A DNA stretch of 64,000 bases from CADEDH01 sp965262175 (GTDB lineage: Bacteria > Actinomycetota > Acidimicrobiia > Acidimicrobiales > SZUA-35), in assembly GCA_965262175.1 (NCBI GenBank), contig CBDHES010000002.1, forward strand, positions 1,302,001 to 1,366,000. The letters are read 5' to 3'. Under the pieces are notes generated by a model. The model searched no databases and was not told where the DNA came from. It was given only the letters and a program-made list of their open reading frames with translations. Positions 27,032-35,721 of this stretch are shown piece after piece (the first letter of the stretch is position 1; each line of letters opens with the position of its first letter). Made by a program: the position numbers and the translations under genes.

Positions 27032-28015
27032 ATGGCCCAACCCCTACCCGAGATCAGCCCGGCGGCCTGGGAGCACCCGACCGACCGCGCCGCTCTGGCC
27101 GCCCTCCAGACCATCCCCGGGTTCGACACCGTGCTCCGCAAGGTGATCGGGATGCTCGGCGAGCGCAACATCCGGATCAACTACCAGGCCCAGGCCATCC
27201 GGGTCGGCCCGTCCCAGTACCCGGATCTCCACGAGCTCCTGATCGAGACGTGCCGGATCCTCGACACCGACGTCCCCCCGCTCTACGTGTCCCAGACCCC
27301 GCTGGTCAACGCCGGTGCGGTGGGCGTCGACCGGCCCTTCATCGTGCTCAACAGCTCCCTGATCGAGATCATGGACGCCGGCCAGGTCTCGTTCGTCCTG
27401 GGCCACGAGGTGGCCCACATCATGAGCGAGCACGCCCTCTACCGGACGCTGCTGTTCCTCCTGCTCGACTTCGCCCGGCCGCTGGTGCCGGTGCTGGGGG
27501 CGGCGGCCACCCTGCCGATCACGTTGGCCCTGCTGGAATGGCACCGCAAGGCCGAGATCTCCTGTGACCGGGCCGGTCTGCTCACCGTCCAGGATCACGA
27601 CGTGGCGGTCGGGGCGCTCGGGACGATGGCCGGCGGGATCCGGGGACGGGAGGGCCAGATCGACAACGCGGCCCTGGTCGAGCAGTCGAACGAGTACCTC
27701 GACGCCCAGGGCCTCGACGTCTTCTACAAGTTCATGTCGACGATCGGCCGGACCCACCCGTTCCCCGTGATCCGGGTCGCCGAGCTGAACACGTTCGTCG
27801 CCACCGGGCACTACGGCCAGATCGTCGACGACGGGCACTACGTCCGCCGGGGTCAGGAGCCGCCGGTGGTCGACGACCTCGACGCCGCCCGCCAGGGGTT
27901 CTCCGACTCGGCCCAGAAGGTGTTCACCGACGCCGACACCTACGTGGCCGACACGCTGAACCGGTGGGCCCGCACGTTCCGGCGCCCCACCGACTCGACC
28001 GGCGACGATCGCTGA
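27032..28015 (+). CDS. M48-family zinc metallopeptidase
   Basis: A 327-residue protease. The zinc-binding HExxH is in FVLGHEVAHIMSEH near residue 130, with the third ligand Glu expected in the downstream helix (KAEISCDRAGLLTVQD). A hydrophobic stretch (LLFLLLDFARPLVPVLGAAATLPITLALL) lies between them, and there is no N-terminal signal. This fits the HtpX/YugP-like short M48 proteins found in actinobacteria. The start at 27032 has a GGAGGG site, nine bases upstream. Confidence 0.9.
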   Translation: MAQPLPEISPAAWEHPTDRAALAALQTIPGFDTVLRKVIGMLGERNIRINYQAQAIRVGPSQYPDLHELLIETCRILDTDVPPLYVSQTPLVNAGAVGVDRPFIVLNSSLIEIMDAGQVSFVLGHEVAHIMSEHALYRTLLFLLLDFARPLVPVLGAAATLPITLALLEWHRKAEISCDRAGLLTVQDHDVAVGALGTMAGGIRGREGQIDNAALVEQSNEYLDAQGLDVFYKFMSTIGRTHPFPVIRVAELNTFVATGHYGQIVDDGHYVRRGQEPPVVDDLDAARQGFSDSAQKVFTDADTYVADTLNRWARTFRRPTDSTGDDR

Positions 28016-28018
28016 CCG

Positions 28019-28039
28019 GGCCGGCGGCCGTCACCGGCC
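28019..28039. terminator. Candidate bidirectional terminator hairpin
   Basis: GGCCGG and CCGGCC arms separated by nine bases lie between the convergent M48 and VanY-like genes and include the stop of the latter. There is no T-run, so termination is only inferred. Confidence 0.3.
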
Positions 28040-29290
28040 GTTTGTCGACCAGTGCCAGGGCTCGCTCGGCAGGTTCTGGAGGCCGTAGCGGGCGGCGTTG
28101 GCGACGAGCCAGTTCCAGCAGGGGCCGGACCGCGACCGGATCAACGTGCCGCTGCAGGTGAAGTCGATGGCCAGGCCCTGCTCGTGCATCGACCGGCCCG
28201 GCCGGGCGGTCGGGGGGCGGCACTGGCTGGCCGGCATCTCATAGATGGCGTAGTTGCTGGTCCCGCAGTTGTTCCGACGGACGGCGATCTGGGCCTCGGG
28301 ACTGCGGTACCCGCCGCCGGCGAGGTTGACCCCGTCGGCCGCCGAGTCTTCGAGGAGCCGACGGATGTCGTCGACGATGGCCACGTTGACGTCGATGCCG
28401 TTGCCGGCGTAGGCGATGTCGTCGGGGCCGGTGACCGGTGGCGGGTTGACCGGGGTCGATGGCGGCTCGGGCGATCCCGAGGCCAGCTCGTCGGCCAGCT
28501 CCTGCTCGGCTGCGCTGTCGCCGTCGAGCTCTTCGCCGAGGGCGGCCAGCGCCTGGCGTTCGGCCAGCAGGTGGTCGAGGCGGTCTTCGGCGGCGTCGAT
28601 CGCCGCCTGCTGGGCTTCCTGGTCGCTCTCGAGGGCAGCCAACCGCTCCTGGGCCTCGAGCCGGAGCGCCTCGGCGGCGTCGACGGCGTCCAGCGCCTCG
28701 TCCCGGCGGATCTCCAGGTCCTGCCGCCCCGCCCGCAGCTCGGCGACCAGGTCGCGGTCGGTCTGGGTCGCCTGGGCGAGCAGCTCCTGGCGGCGGATGA
28801 TGTCGTTGGGGTCGTCTTCCCAGGCGATCGCTGCCTCGTCGCCGGCGTCGGCCATGAACGTGTCGATCGCCTGTTCGGCGAGGCGGATCTCGAGGTCGAG
28901 GAGCGCCTCCTCGGCCAGCTCGACCTCCTCGTTGAGGATCTCGACCAGTTCCTCGGTGATCTCGAGCTGTTCCTGGGCGTACGCCACCCGGGCGGCCTGG
29001 GCGTCGACCCGCTCCTGGAGGGTCCGCAGCGAGTCGGTGATCTCCGACAGCTCCGCCGAGGCGGCGTCGACCAGTCGGGCGTTCTCCGCCTCCGCGGCTT
29101 CGAGGCGCTCCCGCTCGGCCTGGAGCTCCTCGGCGGTCGGCTCGTCGGTGCCGGTCTGGGCCTCGCCGGGCAGGGTTCCGAGCATCAGCAGGAGCACGGT
29201 GGCGATGATCGCCAACCGGCTCCCGGGCCGCAGGCTGGCGCGACCAAACCGCGCGGTGCCCGCCCTCGTCTCTTCCGCCTTTGACATCAT
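28031..29290 (-). CDS. Secreted coiled-coil protein with C-terminal VanY-type D-Ala-D-Ala carboxypeptidase domain
   Basis: About 419 residues. The N-terminal signal/anchor is RLAIIATVLLLMLGTLPGEAQ. A long Glu/Ala/Leu-rich coiled coil occupies about residues 45-260, followed by a Pro-rich hinge (SPEPPSTPVNPPPVTGP). The C-terminal LAS-type peptidase domain has GGYRSPEAQIAVRRNNCG, the zinc motif SMHEQGLAIDFT (His and Asp ligands) and EPWHWS (third His). This architecture resembles envelope hydrolase regulators, where a coiled coil positions a cell-wall peptidase. ATG at 29290 or 29287; ribosome-binding site weak. Confidence 0.87.
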   Translation of the reverse strand: MMSKAEETRAGTARFGRASLRPGSRLAIIATVLLLMLGTLPGEAQTGTDEPTAEELQAERERLEAAEAENARLVDAASAELSEITDSLRTLQERVDAQAARVAYAQEQLEITEELVEILNEEVELAEEALLDLEIRLAEQAIDTFMADAGDEAAIAWEDDPNDIIRRQELLAQATQTDRDLVAELRAGRQDLEIRRDEALDAVDAAEALRLEAQERLAALESDQEAQQAAIDAAEDRLDHLLAERQALAALGEELDGDSAAEQELADELASGSPEPPSTPVNPPPVTGPDDIAYAGNGIDVNVAIVDDIRRLLEDSAADGVNLAGGGYRSPEAQIAVRRNNCGTSNYAIYEMPASQCRPPTARPGRSMHEQGLAIDFTCSGTLIRSRSGPCWNWLVANAARYGLQNLPSEPWHWSTNGR

Positions 29291-29373
29291 TTCGTCACAT
29301 AACGTAGACGGAGATCGACCGTGACCCACCGACAGGTGGCCAAAATCTTGATGACCCGCGCTGAAGCTCCTGG

Positions 29374-30306
29374 TCAGAACGGTGGGCCAGATGCCCGGGT
29401 GGCCATGATCGACCGCAGTTTCTCCGGATTGACGATGGCGTTGATCGTCCGGATCCCGTCGGCCACGATGCCCAGGGCGACCAGGGTCAGCGGCTGCTCG
29501 CCGGCCATGACCAGGATCGCCGGCTCGTTGTTGACCCGGTGGATCTCGATGACGAGGTCGTCGCCGACGTCGGTCACGGTCCGCTGGCCGAGGTTGGCCA
29601 GGAGGCGGGCCACCCGCTCCACGCCGACGATCGGGTGGCGGGCCGCCCGATGCTCCGGGCCGCCGTCGCTGACGTGGACGACGTCGGCGGTGAGCATGGC
29701 CTCGACCGCCTTGACGTCACCGACGCTGACCGCGGCCAGGAACCGGTCGACCCGTTCGGCCTCCTCCTCGGGCCGGACCCGCTCGGCGGCCGGAATCGTG
29801 ACCAGCCCGGCCTCGGGCCCCGATGAGGCCTTGAGCCTCGCCCGGGCCCGGGAGGCGATCTGACGGCAGCTCGACTCCTCCCGGCCGACGATGGGGGCGA
29901 TCTCGGCGTAGGAGTAGTCGAACACCTCGTGGAGGAGGTGGACCGCCCGCTGGAGCGGGTTGAGCGACTCCAGCAGGTGGAGGTACCCGAGGGTCACCGA
30001 CTGGTCGAGCTCGACCAGGTCGGCCGGGTCGTTCGGATCGGCGGTCATGACCGGCTCTGGCAACCAGGGACCGACGTACACCTCCCGCCGCTTCTGGGCC
30101 GAGCCGAGCCGATCCATCGCCCGCCGGGTCACCATCGTCGTCAGGTAGGCCTCGGGGTTGACCACCGCCGTGGTGTCGGTCCGCAACCACCGCTCGAAGG
30201 TGTCCTGGACGACGTCCTCGGCGTCGGCCATCGACCCCAACATCCGGTAGGCGACGGCCAGAAGCCGATGGCGGAACCCGTCGAACAGGTGCCGGGGGTC
30301 ATCACT
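29374..30306 (-). CDS. ECF41-group sigma factor with C-terminal SnoaL-like domain (SigJ-like)
   Basis: A protein of about 310 residues. Region 2 (FRHRLLAVAYRMLGSMADAEDVVQDTFERWL) and region 4 (LNPLQRAVHLLHEVFDYSYAEIAPIVGREESSCRQIASRARARL) are clear. The linker carries the ECF41 signature WLPEP. The last ~110 residues are an NTF2/SnoaL-like extension ending in INAIVNPEKL, known in this group to modulate activity in place of an anti-sigma factor. Its GTG start overlaps the stop of the upstream oxidoreductase gene (GTGA, 30306-30309). ECF41 factors are typically linked to oxidoreductase, epimerase or carboxymuconolactone decarboxylase genes, which matches this neighbour. The first codon occupies 30307-30309. 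Confidence 0.9.
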   Translation of the reverse strand, partial: SDDPRHLFDGFRHRLLAVAYRMLGSMADAEDVVQDTFERWLRTDTTAVVNPEAYLTTMVTRRAMDRLGSAQKRREVYVGPWLPEPVMTADPNDPADLVELDQSVTLGYLHLLESLNPLQRAVHLLHEVFDYSYAEIAPIVGREESSCRQIASRARARLKASSGPEAGLVTIPAAERVRPEEEAERVDRFLAAVSVGDVKAVEAMLTADVVHVSDGGPEHRAARHPIVGVERVARLLANLGQRTVTDVGDDLVIEIHRVNNEPAILVMAGEQPLTLVALGIVADGIRTINAIVNPEKLRSIMATRASGPPF

Positions 30307-31601
30307 CACGACGTCGAGCCTGCCAAAGCGGCGGCCACGCCGTCGACCGCGGCCGCTGCGCTGGCCGCCGAGGCGTCGGCCAGCAACCCGACCGGCCCCA
30401 CCCAGTCGCCGGCGACGAAGGCGCCGTCGAGCTCAGGCACCGTTGCCGTCGGCCGTCCGGCCAGCCCCCCCTGGGAAGCCAGCGGCATCCCCCAGGCGAC
30501 GGTGAGGCGGTGCAGGTACCGCTCCATCACGACATCGTCGAGGTCGATCCCGGCCCGGCGGGCGTGATCGACGAGGACCGCCCGGTTGGCCCGGTGGTCC
30601 TCGGCCTGATCGTCGTCGGCCGCCGGGGGCAGGTATCGGGCGAGGGTCATCAACGACCGCCCCTGGGGGGCGAGGCCGGCCGCCACCGAGTGGAGCGAGG
30701 CGTAGAGCCGGGTGTCGAGCCCGATCACGGTCGGGGTCGGGGGCGCGGTCGCCAGGCCGAGGTCGAGCACCGACGCCTGGACCGGCGGCCCGGCCCGGTC
30801 GGCCAGGTCGGTCCCCAGCAGCCGGTCGGCAGCCCGCGGCGACCCGACGGCGACGATGATCGTCGGGCTGGTGGTCTCCCCCTGGTCGGTGACGACCGTC
30901 CACCCGGCACCCCGTCGCTCCACCGACTGGACGGTGGCGTGGACGTGGTCGACGAGGCCGGTTCCGGCACCGTGCTTGTCGAGGGCGTCGACGATCTGCT
31001 GCCAGCCGCCGTCGAGGTACCGGACACCGGGCCCGGCCCCCATGGCCAGGTTGGTCACCGCGGCGTCGGCGCTGGTCAGGGAGTCGGCCCGGTTGTAGGT
31101 GGTGAGGCTGATCAGACCGCCGAGGACGGTCCGCAGGCCCTCGCTGGGGGCGACGTCGTCGAGCCACTCGGCCACCGACACCGAGCCGAGGCGGTCGGTG
31201 GCGATGCGGGGCAGGCGGGCGAAGAGGCCGACGAGGCGGGCCTTCTCCCCCGCGCTCAACAACGACGTCCGGGCCATCGACACCGGCCCTTGGGGGAGCA
31301 GGTCGATCCGGTCGCCGATCGTGCCCAGCGCCCCCCGGGTCGACGGCTTGGCGCCGGTGGGGCGGACGCCGAGGCGTCGCAGCTGACGGTCGAGAGGGCC
31401 GCCCTGGTAGACGGCGTGGGGGCCGTGGTTCAGCCGGAAGCCGTCGTGGTCGAGGGTCCCGGCCCGGCCGCCGAGATCGGTCCGACGCTCATGGAGACGG
31501 ACCGAGATCCCCCGTTCGGCGGCCAGGGCGGCGGCCAGCAGGCCGCCGATCCCCCCTCCGATGATCTGGACCTCGGGCTGGTGGTCGGTGGTGTGTCGCA
31601 T
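30306..31601 (-). CDS. FAD-dependent oxidoreductase (phytoene desaturase / protoporphyrinogen oxidase-like)
   Basis: A 431-residue flavoprotein. The dinucleotide-binding motif VQIIGGGIGGLLAAALAAERG is followed by the ERRTDLGGRAGT segment typical of the NAD(P)/FAD amine-oxidase/phytoene-desaturase group. The C-terminal FAD motif is GAFVAGDWVGPVGLLADASAASAAAAVDGV. The substrate region is not diagnostic. It is translationally coupled to the ECF41 sigma factor downstream and is a likely target of that factor. Confidence 0.85.
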   Translation of the reverse strand: MRHTTDHQPEVQIIGGGIGGLLAAALAAERGISVRLHERRTDLGGRAGTLDHDGFRLNHGPHAVYQGGPLDRQLRRLGVRPTGAKPSTRGALGTIGDRIDLLPQGPVSMARTSLLSAGEKARLVGLFARLPRIATDRLGSVSVAEWLDDVAPSEGLRTVLGGLISLTTYNRADSLTSADAAVTNLAMGAGPGVRYLDGGWQQIVDALDKHGAGTGLVDHVHATVQSVERRGAGWTVVTDQGETTSPTIIVAVGSPRAADRLLGTDLADRAGPPVQASVLDLGLATAPPTPTVIGLDTRLYASLHSVAAGLAPQGRSLMTLARYLPPAADDDQAEDHRANRAVLVDHARRAGIDLDDVVMERYLHRLTVAWGMPLASQGGLAGRPTATVPELDGAFVAGDWVGPVGLLADASAASAAAAVDGVAAALAGSTS

Positions 31602-31687
31602 CGTGCGCTCCTCGTCGGTTGACGTGTTCCGTCACCCCTTCGACGAGACAGGGCCCCCGAACGCGCCACCGACTAGCGTCGACGCTC

Positions 31688-32011
31688 ATGACGATCTACG
31701 AGAAGCGGACCTATGACGTCACCGTCGGGAAGATGCCGGAGCTGATCGGCCACTACCGTGACGCCGGTTGGCCGGCCCTGGAGGCCGGTGGCTTCTCGGC
31801 CAACCTCGTCGGCTACTTCGTCTCCGACACCGGTCAGCTCAACCAGCTCGTCCACCTGTGGCGCTTCGATGACGACGCCGCTCGGCGGGACTTCTGGAAG
31901 CGGCTCTTCGCCGACGACGACTTCATGGCCTTCGCCGCCAAGATCCGTCCCCTGATCGCCAGCCAGGAGAACCAGCTCCTCAACCCCGCACCGTGGGGCC
32001 CGACGCCCTGA
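31688..32011 (+). CDS. NIPSNAP-family protein
   Basis: A 107-residue ferredoxin-like alpha/beta-barrel protein. It begins MTIYEKRTYDVTVGKMPELI and includes LVGYFVSDTGQLNQLVHLWRFDD and a charged helix (RRDFWKRLFADDDFMAFAAKI), all typical of NIPSNAP. The length matches single-domain bacterial members. ATG at 31688 replaces a longer open frame that overlaps the divergent oxidoreductase leader. No functional assignment beyond family. Convergent with paaE. Confidence 0.87.
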   Translation: MTIYEKRTYDVTVGKMPELIGHYRDAGWPALEAGGFSANLVGYFVSDTGQLNQLVHLWRFDDDAARRDFWKRLFADDDFMAFAAKIRPLIASQENQLLNPAPWGPTP

Positions 32012-32020
32012 CGAAGCCTG

Positions 32021-33106
32021 TCAGCGGCCGAGACCGCCGTGGACGTCGTAGGTGATGGCCAGCCCTCCGTCGTCGGCGGGGTGGGCCTGGCAGCTGAGGA
32101 TGTAGCCGTCGGCCAGCTCCTCGGCGGTGAGGGCGTAGTTCTTCGCCATCGACACCTCGCCCTCGACGACCCGTGCCTTGCAGGTGGCGCACATACCGCC
32201 CTTGCAGGCGAAGGGCACGTCGGACCGGACCGTCCGGGCGTGATCGAGCAGCGACGGCCCGTCGGGGTCGACCTGCATCACCGAGGTCCGGCCGTCGAGG
32301 GTGAAGCGGACCTCGGTCCAGCCCTCGGCCGGGCTGTCCGGGGCCGCGGCCGGCGGGATCCGCTGGTCGAAGAACAGCTCGGAGCCGATCCGGTCGCTGG
32401 CGACCCCGAGGTCGGTCAGGGTGGCGGTGGCGGTCTCGACCAGGTCGAGCGGGCCGCAGAGGTACCACCGGTCGACGGCGGCGACGTCGATCAGGGATGC
32501 GGCCAGCGACCGGAGTTTGGCCCCGTCGATCCGGCCCTCGAACAGCGGGACCTGGTGCGTCTCCCGGCTGAGGACGTGGATCACCTGGAGCCGGGTCGGG
32601 TACCGGTTCTTCAGGTCTTCGATGTCTTCGTGGAACATGATCGACCGGGTGGTCCGGTTGCCGTAGAGGAGGGTCACCTCGCTCCCCGGCTCATCCCGCA
32701 GCAGGGTGGTGATCATCGACAGGATCGGCGTGATCCCCGAGCCGGCGGCGATCATGACGTGTCGCCGGGGCTCGTCGAGGTCCGGGGCGGCGGTGAACTC
32801 GCCGATCGGCGCCATGACGTCGAGCACGTCGCCGGCCGCCAGCTCGGTGGTGGCCCAGGTTGAGAAGGCCCCGTCGGGGATCCGCTTGACCCCGATGCGG
32901 AGCCGACCGTTGCCCGGTGGGGTGCAGATCGAGTACGACCGTCGGACGTCGACCCCGGCCAACTCGGCCCGGACGACGACGTGCTGCCCGGGGACGTGGC
33001 GGAACCTCTCCCGGAGGTCGGCCGGCACGTCGAAGGTGATGCTGACCGACTCGTCGGTCTCGGGCCGGACCTCGGTCACGGTCAGGGGGTGGAACTCGAC
33101 GGCCAT
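32021..33106 (-). CDS. paaE: 1,2-phenylacetyl-CoA epoxidase reductase subunit PaaE
   Basis: A 361-residue reductase that feeds electrons from NADPH through FAD and [2Fe-2S] to the PaaABC oxygenase. The FAD domain has RRSYSICTPPGNG. The NADPH domain has MIAAGSGITPILSMI and TLLYGNRT. The C-terminal ferredoxin domain carries the cluster cysteines in CKGGMCATCKARVVEG plus the distal C in LSCQAHP. Its ATG shares a base with the stop of paaD (TGATG). Last gene of the overlapping paaXABCDE operon. Confidence 0.96.
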   Translation of the reverse strand: MAVEFHPLTVTEVRPETDESVSITFDVPADLRERFRHVPGQHVVVRAELAGVDVRRSYSICTPPGNGRLRIGVKRIPDGAFSTWATTELAAGDVLDVMAPIGEFTAAPDLDEPRRHVMIAAGSGITPILSMITTLLRDEPGSEVTLLYGNRTTRSIMFHEDIEDLKNRYPTRLQVIHVLSRETHQVPLFEGRIDGAKLRSLAASLIDVAAVDRWYLCGPLDLVETATATLTDLGVASDRIGSELFFDQRIPPAAAPDSPAEGWTEVRFTLDGRTSVMQVDPDGPSLLDHARTVRSDVPFACKGGMCATCKARVVEGEVSMAKNYALTAEELADGYILSCQAHPADDGGLAITYDVHGGLGR

Positions 33107-33609
33107 CACAGCTCCTTGACGTGGTCGAAGGGTTCGGCACAGGCCCGGCACCGGCGAAGGGCCTTGCAGGCGGTCGATCCGAAGGCCGACACCTCGACGG
33201 TGTCGGCGCTCCCGCACCGGGGGCAGGCGATCGGCCGGGCCCCGAGGGTGACCGGCACCGGACCGCCGGCGGGCACCGGCCGGGGCGGGGCGATCCCGGC
33301 GTCGCGGAGCTTCCGATGGCCGTCGGCGGTGATCCAGTCGGTCGTCCAGGCGGGGGCGAACGAGCGGACGATCCGGACCCGGTCACAGCCCGCCCGTTCC
33401 AGGGCGGTCCGGATGTCGTCCTCGATGACCTCGACCGCCGGGCAACCGGAGTAGGTGGGGGTCACGGTCGCCACGACGGTGCCGTCCTCGACGACCACCG
33501 AACGGAGGATGCCCAGGTCGGCGACGGTCAGGGGCGGGAGCTCGGGGTCGCACACCGATCCGGCCACCCGCCACAGCTCGTCGAGCTCGGCCGGGGCCTG
33601 GTCGGTCAC
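33106..33609 (-). CDS. paaD: Phenylacetyl-CoA epoxidase assembly protein PaaD
   Basis: A 167-residue protein with an N-terminal MIP18/DUF59 domain (VCDPELPPLTVADLGILRSVVV, VTPTYSGCPAVEVIEDDI). A C-terminal zinc-ribbon-like part carries CPRCG and CRAC pairs. PaaD is needed for maturation of the epoxidase, probably for metal or cluster insertion. The GTG at 33609 overlaps the paaC stop (GTGA). A neighbouring GTG one codon upstream is an equal alternative. Confidence 0.93.
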   Translation of the reverse strand: MTDQAPAELDELWRVAGSVCDPELPPLTVADLGILRSVVVEDGTVVATVTPTYSGCPAVEVIEDDIRTALERAGCDRVRIVRSFAPAWTTDWITADGHRKLRDAGIAPPRPVPAGGPVPVTLGARPIACPRCGSADTVEVSAFGSTACKALRRCRACAEPFDHVKEL

Positions 33610-34406
33610 CACGACGCCCCCGGGTGGGCCCGGTGCAGCCACTGCATCTCGGGGAGGAGGTGGCCGAGGTGGGCGGTGTGGAACCCGGTCCGCCCGCCCA
33701 GCCGCTGGTAGGGGTCGGATGGGGCGGTGAGCTTGGCTCGGGCCAGGACGTCGGCCACGGTGGCGTCGAACGAGGTCCTGACCGTGGCCAGGTCGGGGAT
33801 GACACCGGCCGCCGCCAGCTCGTCCTCCACCTCGTCGGTGGCGAACAGGTCGCCGGTGAAGCGCCACAGGGCGTCGACGGCGGCCTGGGTTCGGGTGTGG
33901 CTCTCGGGGGTGCCGTCGCCGAGGGTGACCACCCAGCCCGACGAGCGGTCGAGGTGGTAGGACGCTTCTTTGGCCGCCTTGGCGGCGATGCCGGCCAGCC
34001 GCTCGTCGGCCCCGGCCGCCAGGCCCTGGTAGAGCGGCAGCTGGTAGGCGTCGACGAAGAGCTGACGGACCATCGTGTGGGCGAAGTCGCCGTTGGGCTG
34101 CTCGACCAGCACCGCGTTGAGGAACTCCCGCTCGGAGCGGAGCATGGCGTAGTCGTCCTCGCTGTGATGGTGGGGGTCGAGTTCGGTGGCGTAGCCGTAC
34201 AGGTTGCGGGCCTGGCCGAGGTGGTCGAGGGCGACGTTGGCGATGGCGATGTCCTCCTCGAGGTCGGGCATGCCGGCGATCAGCTCACCGAGCCGTTGGG
34301 CGAGGACGAGGTTGTCGTCGGCCAGACGCACCACGTAGGTCAGCAGCGTGGGTGGGGTCGGGGCCGGGTTCGGGGGTGGGGTCGGGGTCGGCGGGGCGGC
34401 GCTCAC
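33606..34406 (-). CDS. paaC: Phenylacetyl-CoA epoxidase structural subunit PaaC
   Basis: A 266-residue ferritin-like helical protein that binds and supports PaaA. Typical segments are LADDNLVLAQRLGELIAGMP, DEDIAIANVALDHLGQARNL (seen as EEDIAIANVALDHLGQA) and EASYHLDRSSGWVVTLGDGT. The C-terminal YQRLGGRTGFHTAHLGHLLPEMQWL is the PaaC signature. A short Pro/Thr-rich N-terminus precedes the fold. The GTG at 34406 overlaps the paaB stop. Confidence 0.94.
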   Translation of the reverse strand: MSAAPPTPTPPPNPAPTPPTLLTYVVRLADDNLVLAQRLGELIAGMPDLEEDIAIANVALDHLGQARNLYGYATELDPHHHSEDDYAMLRSEREFLNAVLVEQPNGDFAHTMVRQLFVDAYQLPLYQGLAAGADERLAGIAAKAAKEASYHLDRSSGWVVTLGDGTPESHTRTQAAVDALWRFTGDLFATDEVEDELAAAGVIPDLATVRTSFDATVADVLARAKLTAPSDPYQRLGGRTGFHTAHLGHLLPEMQWLHRAHPGASW

Positions 34407-34735
34407 ATGTGCCCCACGTCGTCGGGGATCTCGTAGAACGTCGGGTGGCGGTACGGCTTGTCGGAGTCGAACCACGGTTCCCGATCGTCGGGGTCGCTGG
34501 CGAAGATGGATTCGGAGGGGACCACCCACACGCTGACCCCCTCGGCCCGGCGGGTGTAGACATCGCGGGCGTTGCGGGCCGCGGTCGCGGCGTCGGGGGC
34601 GTGAAGGCTGCCGCAGTGGACGTGGTTCAGGCCCCGGTCGGCCCGCACGAAGACCTCCCACAGGGGATGGCCGCCGGTCGTGCCGGCCACGTCGACCGGT
34701 GCCTCACCTTCGATCGGGGGTACCTCGTAGCTCAT
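34403..34735 (-). CDS. paaB: Phenylacetyl-CoA epoxidase subunit PaaB
   Basis: A 110-residue protein with the PaaB core WEVFVRADRGLNHVHCGSLH, DAATAARNARDVYTRRAEGVSVWVVPS and a C-terminal DKPYRHPTFYEIPDDVGHM. It is the bridging subunit of the epoxidase complex. Its ATG overlaps the paaA stop (ATGA). Confidence 0.95.
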   Translation of the reverse strand: MSYEVPPIEGEAPVDVAGTTGGHPLWEVFVRADRGLNHVHCGSLHAPDAATAARNARDVYTRRAEGVSVWVVPSESIFASDPDDREPWFDSDKPYRHPTFYEIPDDVGHM

Positions 34736-35721
34736 CGTCCGCCCTCCTCGGCGGCGGCGATGGCCTGGCGGCGGGCGGCGTGGGCGGTCGCCGCCTCCCG
34801 CACCCAGGCCCCGTCCTCCCAGGCCCGGACCTTGTTGGCGATCCGTTCCCGGTTCGAGGGGCCGTCACCCTTGACCACCCGCCAGAAGTCGTCCCAGTCG
34901 ATCTCCCCGAAGTCGTAGTGCTCCCGGTCGGGGTTCCACCGCAGGTCGGGGTCGGGGAGGTGGAGGCCGAGGTGCTCGGCCTGGGGCACGGTCATGTCGA
35001 CGAACTTCTGGCGGAGCTCGTCGTTGGTCTCCCGCTTGATCTTCCACGCCACCGCCTGCTCGGTGTGGGTCGATTCGGCGTCGGGGGGACCGAACATGGC
35101 GAGCGACGGCCACCACCAGCGATCGAGGGCGTCCTGGGCCATGTCCCGCTGGGCGTCGGTCCCCGAGCAGAGCGTCAACATGATCTCGTAGCCCTGCCGC
35201 TGGTGGAACGACTCCTCCTTGCAGATCCGGACCATGGCCCGGGCGTAGGGGCCGTAGGAGGTACGGGTGAGCATGACCTGGTTGGTGATCGCCGCCCCGT
35301 CGACCAGCCACCCGATGGCCCCGATGTCGGCCCAGGACAGGGTCGGGTAGTTGAAGATCGAGGAGTACTTCTGGCGGCCGCTGTGGAGCAGGTCGTTGAG
35401 CTCGTCCCGGGAGATGCCGAGGGTCTCGGCCGCCGAGTACAGGTAGAGGCCATGGCCGGCCTCGTCCTGGACCTTGGCCATGAGGATCGCCTTGCGTCGC
35501 AGCGACGGGGCCCGGGTGATCCAGTTGCCCTCGGGCTGCTGGCCGATGACCTCGGAGTGGGCGTGCTGGGCGATCTGGCGGATCATCGTCTTGCGGTAGG
35601 CGTCGGGCATCCAGTCCCGGGGCTCGATCTTCTCGTCGGCGTCGAGGAGCGCATCGAACCGGGCCTGCCCCTCGGCGTCGGGATCGGCGCCGGAGCGGAC
35701 GTCGGGGTCGGTCACGGTCAT
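34732..35721 (-). CDS. paaA: Phenylacetyl-CoA epoxidase catalytic subunit PaaA
   Basis: A 329-residue ferritin-like di-iron monooxygenase that epoxidises the ring of phenylacetyl-CoA. Iron-ligand motifs are visible in KVQDEAGHGLYLYSAAETLG and RICKEESFHQRQGYEIM. RWWWPSLAMFGPPD and DMTVPQAEHLGL are characteristic of PaaA. The ATG at 35721 overlaps the stop of paaX (ATGA). The longer frame upstream overlaps paaX and is spurious. Confidence 0.96.
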   Translation of the reverse strand: MTVTDPDVRSGADPDAEGQARFDALLDADEKIEPRDWMPDAYRKTMIRQIAQHAHSEVIGQQPEGNWITRAPSLRRKAILMAKVQDEAGHGLYLYSAAETLGISRDELNDLLHSGRQKYSSIFNYPTLSWADIGAIGWLVDGAAITNQVMLTRTSYGPYARAMVRICKEESFHQRQGYEIMLTLCSGTDAQRDMAQDALDRWWWPSLAMFGPPDAESTHTEQAVAWKIKRETNDELRQKFVDMTVPQAEHLGLHLPDPDLRWNPDREHYDFGEIDWDDFWRVVKGDGPSNRERIANKVRAWEDGAWVREAATAHAARRQAIAAAEEGGR

